From: Tritrichomonas foetus
Taxonomy: Eukaryota; Parabasalia; Tritrichomonadida; Tritrichomonadidae
Length of the DNA stretch: 59,664 nucleotides
Reading direction: 5' to 3'
Assembly (NCBI GenBank): GCA_001839685.1
Contig: MLAK01000735.1
Coordinates: 1 to 59,664, forward strand
Made by a program: the position numbers and the translations under genes. This document shows positions 49,816 to 58,337 of this stretch, piece by piece. Each line of letters opens with the position of its first letter. Within the stretch, counting starts at the first letter, position 1. Under the pieces are notes generated by a model. The model was not told where the DNA came from. It ran no database searches and saw nothing but the letters and a program-made list of their open reading frames with translations.

Positions 49816-49927
49816 CCTTACCATTTTAAATAGTTTATTTTACCGGTTGGAACTTAAAAAAATTCATTCATTTTCTTCTAAATTTTATTACAGCTTGTAA
49901 TCACTTTTACCATTGAACTTTTTCTGT
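49797..49927. repeat. Perfect 16-bp inverted repeat in the DPE2 upstream region
   Basis: ACAGAAAAAGTTCAAT at 49797-49812 is exactly reverse-complemented as ATTGAACTTTTTCTGT at 49912-49927. The left arm overlaps the shared promoter element, so the right arm may be a second, inverted copy of the same binding site. Confidence 0.85.
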
Positions 49928-50668
49928 AATTTTTGAACCATTTTTCTTTTGGATGTAATTAAATCCAATGATATCTAGATTCCATTGAACAAATTGATAA
50001 CATTATTCATGAAGATATCACTAGAAATCCAGGGAATTATGAATATTAACGATTTCCACTTCAAATTTCATCATGAAATGATGAAATTTTTAGATGAAAA
50101 CAAAACAGAAGAATCAAACAAAACAGAAGAATCAAACAAAACAGAAGAATCAAACAAAACTCATTCATACAGAAATAGCAAATGAAACTATATGGAAAGT
50201 TATTTTATCTGATGATTAAGTTGCCAAGTTTTTCTTGTTTTGTGGAAGAGGGAAAGAGATTCATCAAGAAAAACCATTATATTGATTGATAACTTAAATA
50301 TCACAAGAATAAATAAGTCCGCAGGCAATGTATGTCTAACAAAAATTATTATCACAATTTATATCAATACTTTCTGCTTGTTATTAATTTTTTTCAATTC
50401 ATGAATAATTTCTAAAACTTTTCCCATTTTATTTGACATACATTACTGCGAGACAACAAAAATAGAAGTTATTAAAAACCATTTAATGATGATTTGAATT
50501 ATTGAACAATTAATGCCGAAAATGGAAAACAGAAATATAATTGGTATCATATTTATTGATTATAAATCATGATGTTTTTAAAACATATGTTACTTTTATA
50601 TTTATACTTATAAACTATATCAACGGCAATAAAAATCAACTTATTTTTTTTTTTCCATGAAAAACTTT
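49928..50668. other. Intergenic, with a short 18-bp tandem repeat
   Basis: AACAAAACAGAAGAATCA is repeated about 3.4 times at 50099-50160, inside an open frame (49985-50185, ..NKTEESNKTEES..) with no other sign of being a gene. The rest is AT-rich. Confidence 0.45.
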
Positions 50669-51046
50669 TCATTCATTTTGTATTGATTTAATTGAACGGA
50701 AATTGTCATCGTGAATATCAATTTTATTAATTACTGGTTCTATTTTAATCCAATTTTCATCAAACCATTTAATTAGCACTCTATTATCTCTTGATGCATC
50801 TCGGTCGAGCTTCAATCCAGAAATTTTGCTGCACAAAAAAACAGCTATACTTTTAAGTTCACTATGTGTTATGCCTGAACTAAAATGATTACTTATTGCT
50901 TTCCATGTTTCGCATTGTTCATAATCAAAACCCTTTAAGCGTGCATGAACTTTCTTTGCTTCATTTCCATGCCCTCGACGAGCTTTTTTAAATCGTGTGT
51001 TTGTTGGGTCATTACTTAATGAAAAATCTGCATCACTATCACTCAT
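50669..51046 (-). CDS. Hypothetical protein, small helical
   Basis: A 125-residue protein. It opens with an acidic MSDSDADFSLSND, then a basic stretch RFKKARRGHGNEAKKVHARL, then a compact helical part (CETWKAISNHFSSGITHSEL, FLCSKISGLKLDRDASRDNR, VLIKWFDENWIKIEPVI). The alternation of helices and the basic patch suggest a nucleic-acid-binding fold, but no family is recognised. The ATG at 51046 is normal. The frame is more coding-like than its surroundings. Confidence 0.55.
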   Translation of the reverse strand: MSDSDADFSLSNDPTNTRFKKARRGHGNEAKKVHARLKGFDYEQCETWKAISNHFSSGITHSELKSIAVFLCSKISGLKLDRDASRDNRVLIKWFDENWIKIEPVINKIDIHDDNFRSIKSIQNE

Positions 51047-51512
51047 TTTTTACCAATATCAACAATCTTGTTTGGCAGATGTGCAATTTAGAATGAGGTT
51101 TATCAATCAGAATTTTTCTGAGAGTGGCAAAATTATAAAACAGTAAAGAGGCCGAGATCCAGCCAAATAACAACATAAAAAGTGGAATTATAATGCACAA
51201 TTCTAATTCTATATTTTTTTGTTTGGTCATTTTTTTTAATGGGAACCAAATTCAATAATATGAATAGTAAACGCTAATTACAGAATTACAAATTCTCTCC
51301 CACGTTTGAAATAAATATTCACATTTCTGATTTCTTCTCGGGAATATTTTCATGTAAATTCATTGTAGTGAAATATATGAAACAATCTGTAAACTTTACC
51401 TTTGCATTCACCTGAATAATGATCTATTTCATGTTTGAAAAAAGTAGTCAACATGAATAAATAAATAGCAAAAAGATGTAAATTTTATTTTTCATGAATA
51501 AAACTCAATAGA
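51047..51512. other. Intergenic, possible tiny membrane frame
   Basis: A 63-codon leftward frame at 51039-51230 has one hydrophobic span (LCIIIPLFMLLFGWISASLL) but overlaps the previous gene by 8 bp and has no other support. The rest is AT-rich spacer. Confidence 0.35.
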
Positions 51513-51962
51513 TTATAATTTAACTTCTTCATCAATAAATTGTTGATCTTGCTCAGGTTCAGGAAGCATTGCTTTTTCAATATCCTCAATGTGCGGTTCA
51601 TTTCCTCTATTTTTGCAAGAACGAAGTTTCCAGAAAAGAAAAGCAGCTCCTGCAATCACAACAATTGCTACCGCAGTTGTCACAAGCACACTTACTATTT
51701 CACTCTTTTTAGTTTCAGGTTTTCCATCATCAGATGATGATTCCGTCAGTGATGTGTCAGTGGAACCTGAATCTGATGAAGAGACAGATGATGTAACAAG
51801 TGGTCCAGATGATGATGTAGAAACAGATTCTTCATCACCAGAAGATAATGAATGATCTATTTTCATACTCAAATCACTCTGATCTTCCTGGTTACTATTT
51901 AACAAATGAATCTGCTTGTCATTTTGTAGTTTTAGGAATGAAACAAGGAAGAAAAAGATCAT
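51513..51962 (-). CDS. Small Ser/Thr-rich single-span membrane protein
   Basis: A 149-residue protein. It has a short hydrophobic start (MIFFFLVSFL) that could be a signal peptide, a Ser/Thr/Asp-rich ectodomain (~40-85, SVSSSDSGSTDTSLTESSSD) suited to O-glycosylation, one span (VSVLVTTAVAIVVIAGAAFL), then RSCKNRG and an acidic cytoplasmic tail. The layout resembles the stalk, anchor and tail of trichomonad surface proteins without their repeat ectodomain, so it may be a short adhesin-like protein or a truncated one. An initiator-like TCATT lies 7 nt upstream of the ATG, which supports a genuine transcript. It is divergent from BTB gene 3. Confidence 0.65.
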   Translation of the reverse strand: MIFFFLVSFLKLQNDKQIHLLNSNQEDQSDLSMKIDHSLSSGDEESVSTSSSGPLVTSSVSSSDSGSTDTSLTESSSDDGKPETKKSEIVSVLVTTAVAIVVIAGAAFLFWKLRSCKNRGNEPHIEDIEKAMLPEPEQDQQFIDEEVKL

Positions 51963-51967
51963 TTATA

Positions 51968-51972
51968 AATGA
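51968..51972 (-). promoter_or_regulatory. Initiator-like box of the membrane protein gene
   Basis: Minus-strand CTTCATTTATAAATG: TCATT with A+1 at 51970, giving a 7-nt leader. Confidence 0.5.
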
Positions 51973-52041
51973 AGTTTATATTGACATAAATATTGACCTT
52001 GATCATATCGTTTATCACATCAAATTGACCTATATTACGAA

Positions 52042-52054
52042 TTCACCTTTCACT
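52042..52054 (+). promoter_or_regulatory. TTCACCTT plus initiator-like TCACT of BTB gene 3
   Basis: TTCACCTTTCACT: the box and the initiator overlap by position. A+1 at 52052 gives a 15-nt leader to ATG 52067, supporting that start over the upstream open frame. Confidence 0.5.
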
Positions 52055-52066
52055 TTTTATTTTGAT

Positions 52067-53395
52067 ATGATACAACGATGTTTCTCTTTTAACCCTCGAT
52101 TAATGAATAACATTAATCTTAATAACTATATTTCGGATTTCACCTTTATTATAAACAAAAAAGAAAAATACCAAATTCCACGATTTGTTGCTGATATTTT
52201 ATCCCCAAATATTGCTTCACTTCATACAATTGATTCAACTATCAATGAATATTCATTTGATATTTCCTCTAAAGGTAATTTTCAAGATATTATAGACATT
52301 GTTTCAAACAAAACTATTAATCTTAAAAATGATGAAACTTTTGGGTTCTTTTTGGAAGTTATGAAGAAATTAGGAAATGAAAATATTTACGAAATGAAAA
52401 AAGCGAAAATTCTTAATATTAAAAATGTTTTCGATTTAATTAAAATTAAAACATCATTTGGATTGAATCAACCATCAAATTTAAACAATGAACTTGATTT
52501 TGTCGCGTCAAATTTATATCAAATTAATGATAAACAGTTGAAAAATTTGGACTACAAATTATTTTATTACATTTTAACTAATCCCAAGCTTTGTATTAAA
52601 AGTGAATCCTGGCTTCTTAATTTTATCATTGATGTTATTTCAAAAAATCCAGAATTATCCTATCTTTTTGAATTTGTCGAATTTTCTATGTTGGAAAAAG
52701 AAGATTTAGAAATATTTATTCAACAGTTTGATGTTTCCAATATGACGCAAGGAATTTGGAAATCAGTAAGTCGTCGCTTAACTAAGAAAATAATATCAGA
52801 AAATGACGATAGTTTTATGAATTTATATTCTAACCCTAATTTAGAATGCGAAAATCGATACCCATTTAAAAAACGTTCCTTTAATTGTGATCAAAAATCT
52901 CGAGATAATCAGAAAATGGATGGAATCATTCGTTATTTAACTGAAACAACAAGAGGAAATATCTGCGACAATGAAACAATAAATATTTTTGCGTCTTCTC
53001 CTATTTATAACACTTTATCAATAACTGTTGATCTAGATTCTAATGAACATTTTAACACCATTTCTGCTGTTAATAGTTGGGTGACCTATGATTTTAAAGG
53101 AAAAATAGTGACTTTGAAAAGTTACTCAATCAAAACCGTGAATTATCCAAGTGGGAATATTCACATGAGAAATTGGGTCCTTGAGGGATCAACAAATGGC
53201 AAAGTTTGGGAAACACTAGATGCAAGAAATGAAGATTTTAGTTTAAATCAACAAGCAGCTATTCGAACATTTTCAGTTGAGAAAGAAACTCCAGTTAAAT
53301 TCATTCGAATAAAAAATACAGGGGAAAACTGGTCAGGTGATTATCATTTAGCTTATTCTTCAATTGAATTTTATGGTGATTTAACAATTTTGTGA
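52067..53395 (+). CDS. BTB/POZ and F5/8 type C (discoidin) domain protein
   Basis: A 442-residue third member of the family. BTB is residues ~18-110 (SDFTFIINKKEKYQIPRFVA, then SPNIASLHTIDSTINEYSFD), with a helical middle and F5/8C at ~300-440 (WVTYDFKGKIVTLKSYSIKT, NWVLEGSTNGKVWETLDARN, VKFIRIKNTGENWSG, IEFYGDL). It is closer to the 2164 gene than to the 16750 one: 'NW-x-LEGSxxGKxWExLD' and 'TGxN' are shared with the first. The frame is open to 51848, but those codons overlap the divergent gene and its promoter, so ATG 52067 is used. Confidence 0.85.
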   Translation: MIQRCFSFNPRLMNNINLNNYISDFTFIINKKEKYQIPRFVADILSPNIASLHTIDSTINEYSFDISSKGNFQDIIDIVSNKTINLKNDETFGFFLEVMKKLGNENIYEMKKAKILNIKNVFDLIKIKTSFGLNQPSNLNNELDFVASNLYQINDKQLKNLDYKLFYYILTNPKLCIKSESWLLNFIIDVISKNPELSYLFEFVEFSMLEKEDLEIFIQQFDVSNMTQGIWKSVSRRLTKKIISENDDSFMNLYSNPNLECENRYPFKKRSFNCDQKSRDNQKMDGIIRYLTETTRGNICDNETINIFASSPIYNTLSITVDLDSNEHFNTISAVNSWVTYDFKGKIVTLKSYSIKTVNYPSGNIHMRNWVLEGSTNGKVWETLDARNEDFSLNQQAAIRTFSVEKETPVKFIRIKNTGENWSGDYHLAYSSIEFYGDLTIL

Positions 53396-53938
53396 CCATG
53401 TTATTGATGTATAAAGTGTCCAATTCAATTTTTTCTTTTATACCTTGTAAATACAACAATTTTCCAGAATATAAAAAAAATATTGACGTAAAGTATGATA
53501 AAATTAATTTTTTCTGATGCAATTCTTTTTTCTTCATTTTTGTTTCTTTATTTTTCGTTCTATAGTCACAATATAAAGTGTGTTCCACCAATAAACTGAT
53601 TGTTTGTGAAATTATTTAATTTATTTGTGAAAAATTGATTATTCTTTCCTGCTTTGAACCTGGGGTAAAAATAGTCCTTTTGATAATGGATTTTGTTCTC
53701 TTTTTTCGGATATTATTAAACTGAAATGATTGAAACACTGACTTAAGTGTTCTTTATGTTTCATTTTCTTGATATGTCAATGTGCATTTGAATACCAACT
53801 TTGATTTTGATGTGAAATAGATAAACTAATAAATCTAATAATTAAGGAATAAATCAAAGAATTAATGAATAAATATTTTTACTTGGTGTGATAATAATCA
53901 TAGATAACAAAAACAATCAAGATGTCAACAACAATGAA
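53396..53938. other. Intergenic, no gene seen
   Basis: Convergent 3' spacer. Repeats of GAATAAAT near 53850-53870 may be poly-A signals for the leftward gene. Nothing else. Confidence 0.4.
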
Positions 53939-56692
53939 TTAATACTCAAAAATCTGTGTTTGATATTTTTCTAGATAAAGAACTAATCCAGTATCTCTCA
54001 TTTCTTGTGGATCCCTAATATATGTAGTATTATAAATTAATTCATGTACGGCAATCTCACGCATATCAAGTGGCGCATCATCACAAATCACACGACCACC
54101 ACTCCAATCATCCTTGAAGTTGATTGTAACGAGAATATGTTGGTCACCTTTCACCCATTTCCAAGCAAGAACAGAATCAGATTCATGAACAACAAGAGGT
54201 TTCCATGTTCCATAACGAATTGCATTTGTATCAAGAACTCGAAAGAGTCTAGTATAAAACAGCATCACATCTTTGTTCACTTGTGGCTCATGAGCTCTTC
54301 TCAGATTGACGTCAATTTGATTCATGTATCCAAGCCATTGGTGGAAATTGATCAAACGGATTCCCGGAAGTGTCAAGAGTGCAGCAGAACCAGCACATGC
54401 CATTTTTTGGTTTTTCCAAAAACGATTTAAAACACGAGGCTCATCATGATTTTCAACAAAATGAACCATTTTATTAGTTATATAATGATTTTGGAAAATC
54501 AATGAACGGAAACTCGAAACATCACTAAAAACAAGCTTATCAAGTAATTCTTTTTCATAAATATAATTAAAACCACACTCGAGTAACTTTTCTTGATTTT
54601 CATAACCATAAGATTCACCCATCATTACAAAGTTGGGATGAATAGAACGGACTCTATCAATTGCAACTTTCCAGAATTCATCTGGAGGAGCACGACAGTC
54701 ACCAAGTTCGTTATCCCAAAATTCATCGAAGTGTGAATTAATTAGATATTGGGCGAGGTGAACTCGAACACCATCGCAATAATTAGAAATATGCAAAAGA
54801 TTATTAATTTGGTAATCACGTACATCATATCTAAATAAATTCAATTGTGCGTTGAAATGCATTGGTGGCATCCATTTTCCAGCACCATAAGCAATTCCAT
54901 TTTCCATGAAACGATTTGAATCATATTTTGAAGAATCTCTGCTGATATCTGTTCGAATGTAGAATTCTGGATGTTCTTTCAATAATGGTGAATCAATGGC
55001 TGTATCATTTGGCACGAAATCTAACATTAATAAAATTCCGCGTTTCTTTAATTGCTGTCTAAACCAAATTAAATCTTCAAATGTTCCTATCTGTGGATTT
55101 ATCTCATATTGATAGATACAAAGTGGATATCCAATAACATCATCATGTGTCCATCCTGGTAATTCTTGTGAATAACGACGAATTAACTCTGGTTCTTCAA
55201 GATCATGCTTTAAAACATATTCACCTATTTGCCAAACACCATAAAGCCAAATCCAGTTGAATCCCATGGATTGCCAATCGTTAAACTCCATTTCAGGAAT
55301 ATCACGAAGAACGGTAATGGGTCGACCATATTTATTTGAGAGTCCATAAAGATATGGACGAATTGAAATTTCAAGAAGTTGTTCACCTGTGTGTGAAATT
55401 GATGGATCGTTTCTGTCCAATTTTGCGAATCTTAATGGTGATTGTGGCGGCATAAATGGTTTGACTACATTACCATTTTCAGAATTGAATGCAATATCAG
55501 AAGAAATATCTTTTGGAGTTGGAATATCAATTAAGTCATCTGTTTCGACAGCAACACTACATCTTGAAAAATGAGCAGTTTTTTCATTTTGATTGTCAGT
55601 TTGAACAGCTTGAACTTCAGTCGTTGCTTTTTCGACTTCAGGAACAATTGTAATTTCTTTATGAACTTCTTCAATTAAAACAACGACTTCATTTTCGTTT
55701 TCATTCTGTTCCTCTTCTTCTTCTTCTGTAATTTCTTCATTGATTTCATCAATATTATTTTCATTTTGAGTTTCTTCTTCTTCGAGAACTTGGTTTTNTG
55801 TTTCTTCTTCTTCAGCTGGATTTTCTTCTTCATTTCCACTTTCACCTTCCTTTTCATTGAGATTTTGAACTTCAATTGTCTCCTCTTCTACATCATCAAC
55901 AATTTCTTCTTCATTTGTATCATCACTTTGGGGTAAATCTTCTGGAGGAAGCTCAACATGAGGTGGAAAATCAATATGAAGTTCAACAGCTTCTTCTTCT
56001 TCTTCTTCTTGAATGACTACTACCAAATGTTTGGCATCATCAAACTCTTGATTTTCAATATTTTCTTTCTTTTCACCAATAAAAATGTTGTCGCCACTTG
56101 AATTCTCAAGATCAATATTTTGTTTTGAATTGTTTAGATTTGATTTATCATCAATAACATTTTCTTCTGGAGAAACATCATCAAAGTGAGGATGTGTTTG
56201 TTGATCACTTGCTGTAATTTCAGAATCATCAATCCAGTCTTCTTCATTTTCATTAAATTCATTGTTTCCAAAGTTTTCAATTTTTTCTTCAGCCGTTTGG
56301 TCAATTTCTTCATCAGTTGCCTCTTCTTGTGATTGAGCATCTTTTTCTTTCTTCTCATCTTGAAACAGATATTTACCAAGAATATATCGCCTTGGTGTTA
56401 ATTCCGGTGGAATGACGATCGCAGAATCTTGTTGAAATATAGCGAATTTATCTGTTTGATGAAAAATGTTTCTGACTTTGCTTCTGTAATCTTTAGTCAT
56501 GTTACTTCTATTTTTAGCCATTTTTACCATGTGGCGCTCGATCGGAGGTGTGGAATCAAATAATGGCTTTCTCTGACGAGGAGTTCCGCTTGGCGTATGG
56601 TGAGAGGTGGGTGTTCGTGGGCTGCTTGTTCCTGATATTTTCGCGGGGTTTCCTCTGGTTGGCGTCTCTGCGGAGGTTCGTTTTGATGACAT
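53939..56692 (-). CDS. GH13 alpha-amylase-like protein with acidic N-terminal extension; nucleophile replaced
   Basis: A 917-residue protein. Residues 1-100 are Ser/Thr/Pro/Arg-rich; ~125-380 form a highly acidic low-complexity region. The GH13 barrel spans ~430-900: LMLDFVPNDTAI (region I, usual His replaced by Asp), DGVRVHLAQYL (region II), MGESYGYE (region III, acid/base Glu693) and HFVENHDEPR (region IV, Asp750). In region II the nucleophile Asp of 'GxRxD' is His645 (CAC); Arg643 is kept. Catalysis by the usual retaining mechanism is therefore not expected. The frame is otherwise intact apart from one ambiguous base at 55798. A TTG at 56716 extends the frame; ATG 56692 is used. It may be a glucan-binding regulator. 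Confidence 0.85.
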   Translation of the reverse strand: MSSKRTSAETPTRGNPAKISGTSSPRTPTSHHTPSGTPRQRKPLFDSTPPIERHMVKMAKNRSNMTKDYRSKVRNIFHQTDKFAIFQQDSAIVIPPELTPRRYILGKYLFQDEKKEKDAQSQEEATDEEIDQTAEEKIENFGNNEFNENEEDWIDDSEITASDQQTHPHFDDVSPEENVIDDKSNLNNSKQNIDLENSSGDNIFIGEKKENIENQEFDDAKHLVVVIQEEEEEEAVELHIDFPPHVELPPEDLPQSDDTNEEEIVDDVEEETIEVQNLNEKEGESGNEEENPAEEEETXNQVLEEEETQNENNIDEINEEITEEEEEEQNENENEVVVLIEEVHKEITIVPEVEKATTEVQAVQTDNQNEKTAHFSRCSVAVETDDLIDIPTPKDISSDIAFNSENGNVVKPFMPPQSPLRFAKLDRNDPSISHTGEQLLEISIRPYLYGLSNKYGRPITVLRDIPEMEFNDWQSMGFNWIWLYGVWQIGEYVLKHDLEEPELIRRYSQELPGWTHDDVIGYPLCIYQYEINPQIGTFEDLIWFRQQLKKRGILLMLDFVPNDTAIDSPLLKEHPEFYIRTDISRDSSKYDSNRFMENGIAYGAGKWMPPMHFNAQLNLFRYDVRDYQINNLLHISNYCDGVRVHLAQYLINSHFDEFWDNELGDCRAPPDEFWKVAIDRVRSIHPNFVMMGESYGYENQEKLLECGFNYIYEKELLDKLVFSDVSSFRSLIFQNHYITNKMVHFVENHDEPRVLNRFWKNQKMACAGSAALLTLPGIRLINFHQWLGYMNQIDVNLRRAHEPQVNKDVMLFYTRLFRVLDTNAIRYGTWKPLVVHESDSVLAWKWVKGDQHILVTINFKDDWSGGRVICDDAPLDMREIAVHELIYNTTYIRDPQEMRDTGLVLYLEKYQTQIFEY

Positions 56693-56725
56693 GTCGAAAA
56701 AAATTTGATGTATCAAGAATTGACA

Positions 56726-56750
56726 ATGTCACAAAGAAAAAGTTAATCTT
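56726..56750 (-). promoter_or_regulatory. Upstream element shared with DPE2-like gene
   Basis: Minus-strand AAGATT, AACTTTTTCT, then TTGTGACAT, 34-58 bp before the GH13-like ATG. It is nearly identical to 49792-49815. Confidence 0.6.
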
Positions 56751-57158
56751 AAAAATAAAGTAGTTAAAAACTCATAAAGAAATCTATGAAAAAGTTTCCT
56801 CCATTACGTTTAGCTCATTGAATTTATAGAATTTTGCAAACAACCCGCCAAAAAAATTGAAAGTATCTCAACATTGATTGGCATATCAAAAAAAAAATAA
56901 AAAAATCAACAACTTGGAACTGTTAATAATGAATTTTTGGTGAAAAGGTCATTTTGACATTCTGTGAATCATGACAGTACTCATAATATTCTGGGAAAAT
57001 GTGAAATTCAATTCATTTTCATCATCTTTTCTGAAATCCAATGACCAGACATTTTTTTTAAATATATATTAAGTCAAAGACTTTGAAAAAATGATTTCAA
57101 TGTATTTTGATCGTGCCCGCGAATTTTTTTGAATATATATTTAGCCAGAGTTCCCAGA
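56751..57158. other. Divergent spacer, no gene seen
   Basis: GAAAAAGTTTCC at about 56789-56800 and TTGGTGAAAAGGTC at about 56938 are the only recurring words noted. Confidence 0.35.
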
Positions 57159-57809
57159 ATGAAAAGACTTCCACCAGAAGCCATAGAAGAAGAGCATGTT
57201 GTTCAAGTATACGACGAGATTGCCAAACACTTCGCTCACACAAGGAATCGGGCCTGGCCAGAAGTTCGCGATTACGTAAATAAACTTCCTCCATATTCCT
57301 TCATCCTCGATCTCGGCTGCGGAAATGGTCGAAATCTTCGAATCAACAAACAGATAATCGACGTCGGTTCAGATCGTTCAATGCCTCTCTGCGAATTGGC
57401 CATGAAACGAAAAAGGCCAATATTTTGCGCAACAGCTCTCGAAATTCCGGTTAAAGATCAAACTTTTGACCATGTGATATGTATCGCTGTAATCCACCAT
57501 TTTGCTTCCGAAGAAAGACGAGTTCAATGCTTGAAGGAAATATGCAGAATAATCAAAATTGGAGGAACCTGCTTCGTAACAGCCTGGGCAACTCAGCAGC
57601 ACAACAGAAGTTATGATGATCCAGACCAGATGGTCCCCTGGACTGTCGACCGCAGATTTGGTGAAGCGGGAAAAAAACTCGAGCGTTTCTACCACCTCTT
57701 CCGTGAGGGTGAGTTGGCACACCTGGCAGAATCTGTGGAAGGACTTGTTGTTGTTAGTGAGAGCTATGAAAATGATAATTGGAATGCTATATTTCGTCGA
57801 GAAAAATAG
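57159..57809 (+). CDS. TRM9: Trm9/ALKBH8-like tRNA wobble-uridine carboxymethyl methyltransferase
   Basis: A 216-residue SAM-dependent methyltransferase. EEEHVVQVYDEIAKHFAHTR with AWPEV is the family opening. SAM motif I is FILDLGCGNGRN (~48-59), then DVGSDRS, LEIPVKDQTFDHVICIAVIH HF with the 'xHHF' motif, RRVQCLKEICRIIKIGG, MVPW, and the C-terminal YHLFREGELAHLAES with ENDNW, all as in yeast Trm9. It would methylate carboxymethyluridine at tRNA position 34 together with Trm112. Compared with yeast Trm9 (279 aa) it lacks the long charged insertion after VPW. The frame is open from TTG 57129; the first ATG is 57159. Confidence 0.93.
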   Translation: MKRLPPEAIEEEHVVQVYDEIAKHFAHTRNRAWPEVRDYVNKLPPYSFILDLGCGNGRNLRINKQIIDVGSDRSMPLCELAMKRKRPIFCATALEIPVKDQTFDHVICIAVIHHFASEERRVQCLKEICRIIKIGGTCFVTAWATQQHNRSYDDPDQMVPWTVDRRFGEAGKKLERFYHLFREGELAHLAESVEGLVVVSESYENDNWNAIFRREK

Positions 57810-58337
57810 CTTCAATATTTTTGAGTTATTTTTGTGTTTTCAAAAGGATAACTAGTTATTTTGTGATGTTATTAAGCTATCAGTGCTCTTGATTCAAAAT
57901 GAAATAGTTTTTAGTGAAATCGTTTTCACAAAAATTTTTGTTGTTTAATAAAGAATAATGCATCAAAACTTTCATCAAACTGACTCTGAAATTACATATC
58001 GAAGTTGCCAATATTTTATTATCATGCATCCCTGAAGAAATCTTACACAAAAATTTGCTTAACCTATATTTGGAGGAAAAAAATGAACTAATCAGTTCTA
58101 GATAATTATTATGTTTCATTATTTAAATGATGTTTCATTATTTAAGCGATGTTTCATTATTTAAGTGATGTTTCTTTATTTAAATGATGTTTCTTTATTT
58201 AAGTGATGTTTCTTTATTTAAGTGATGTTTAATTGATGAAATCTTTTCATCAAATGTACCCTTGTGATTCTGATTATCAAAAAGAAAAAAAGAAGTGGTA
58301 CAAGCTTTATAAAAAACGATCTGTTTAGAAAATCAAG
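57810..58337. other. Intergenic with a 19-bp tandem repeat
   Basis: It contains the 19-bp array at 58111-58230 (separate entry). The rest is AT-rich and without a gene. Confidence 0.45.
58111..58230. repeat. 19-bp tandem repeat, about 6 units
   Basis: Units of the form TGATGTTTCATTATTTAAG, with CATT changing to CTTT from the third unit on. Unlike the 18-bp arrays, a 19-bp unit cannot keep a reading frame, consistent with non-coding. Confidence 0.85.

Noticed and set aside
51039..51230. 63-residue single-span frame
   Set aside because: Overlaps the neighbouring gene, short, no initiator or homology; mentioned in the spacer entry only.
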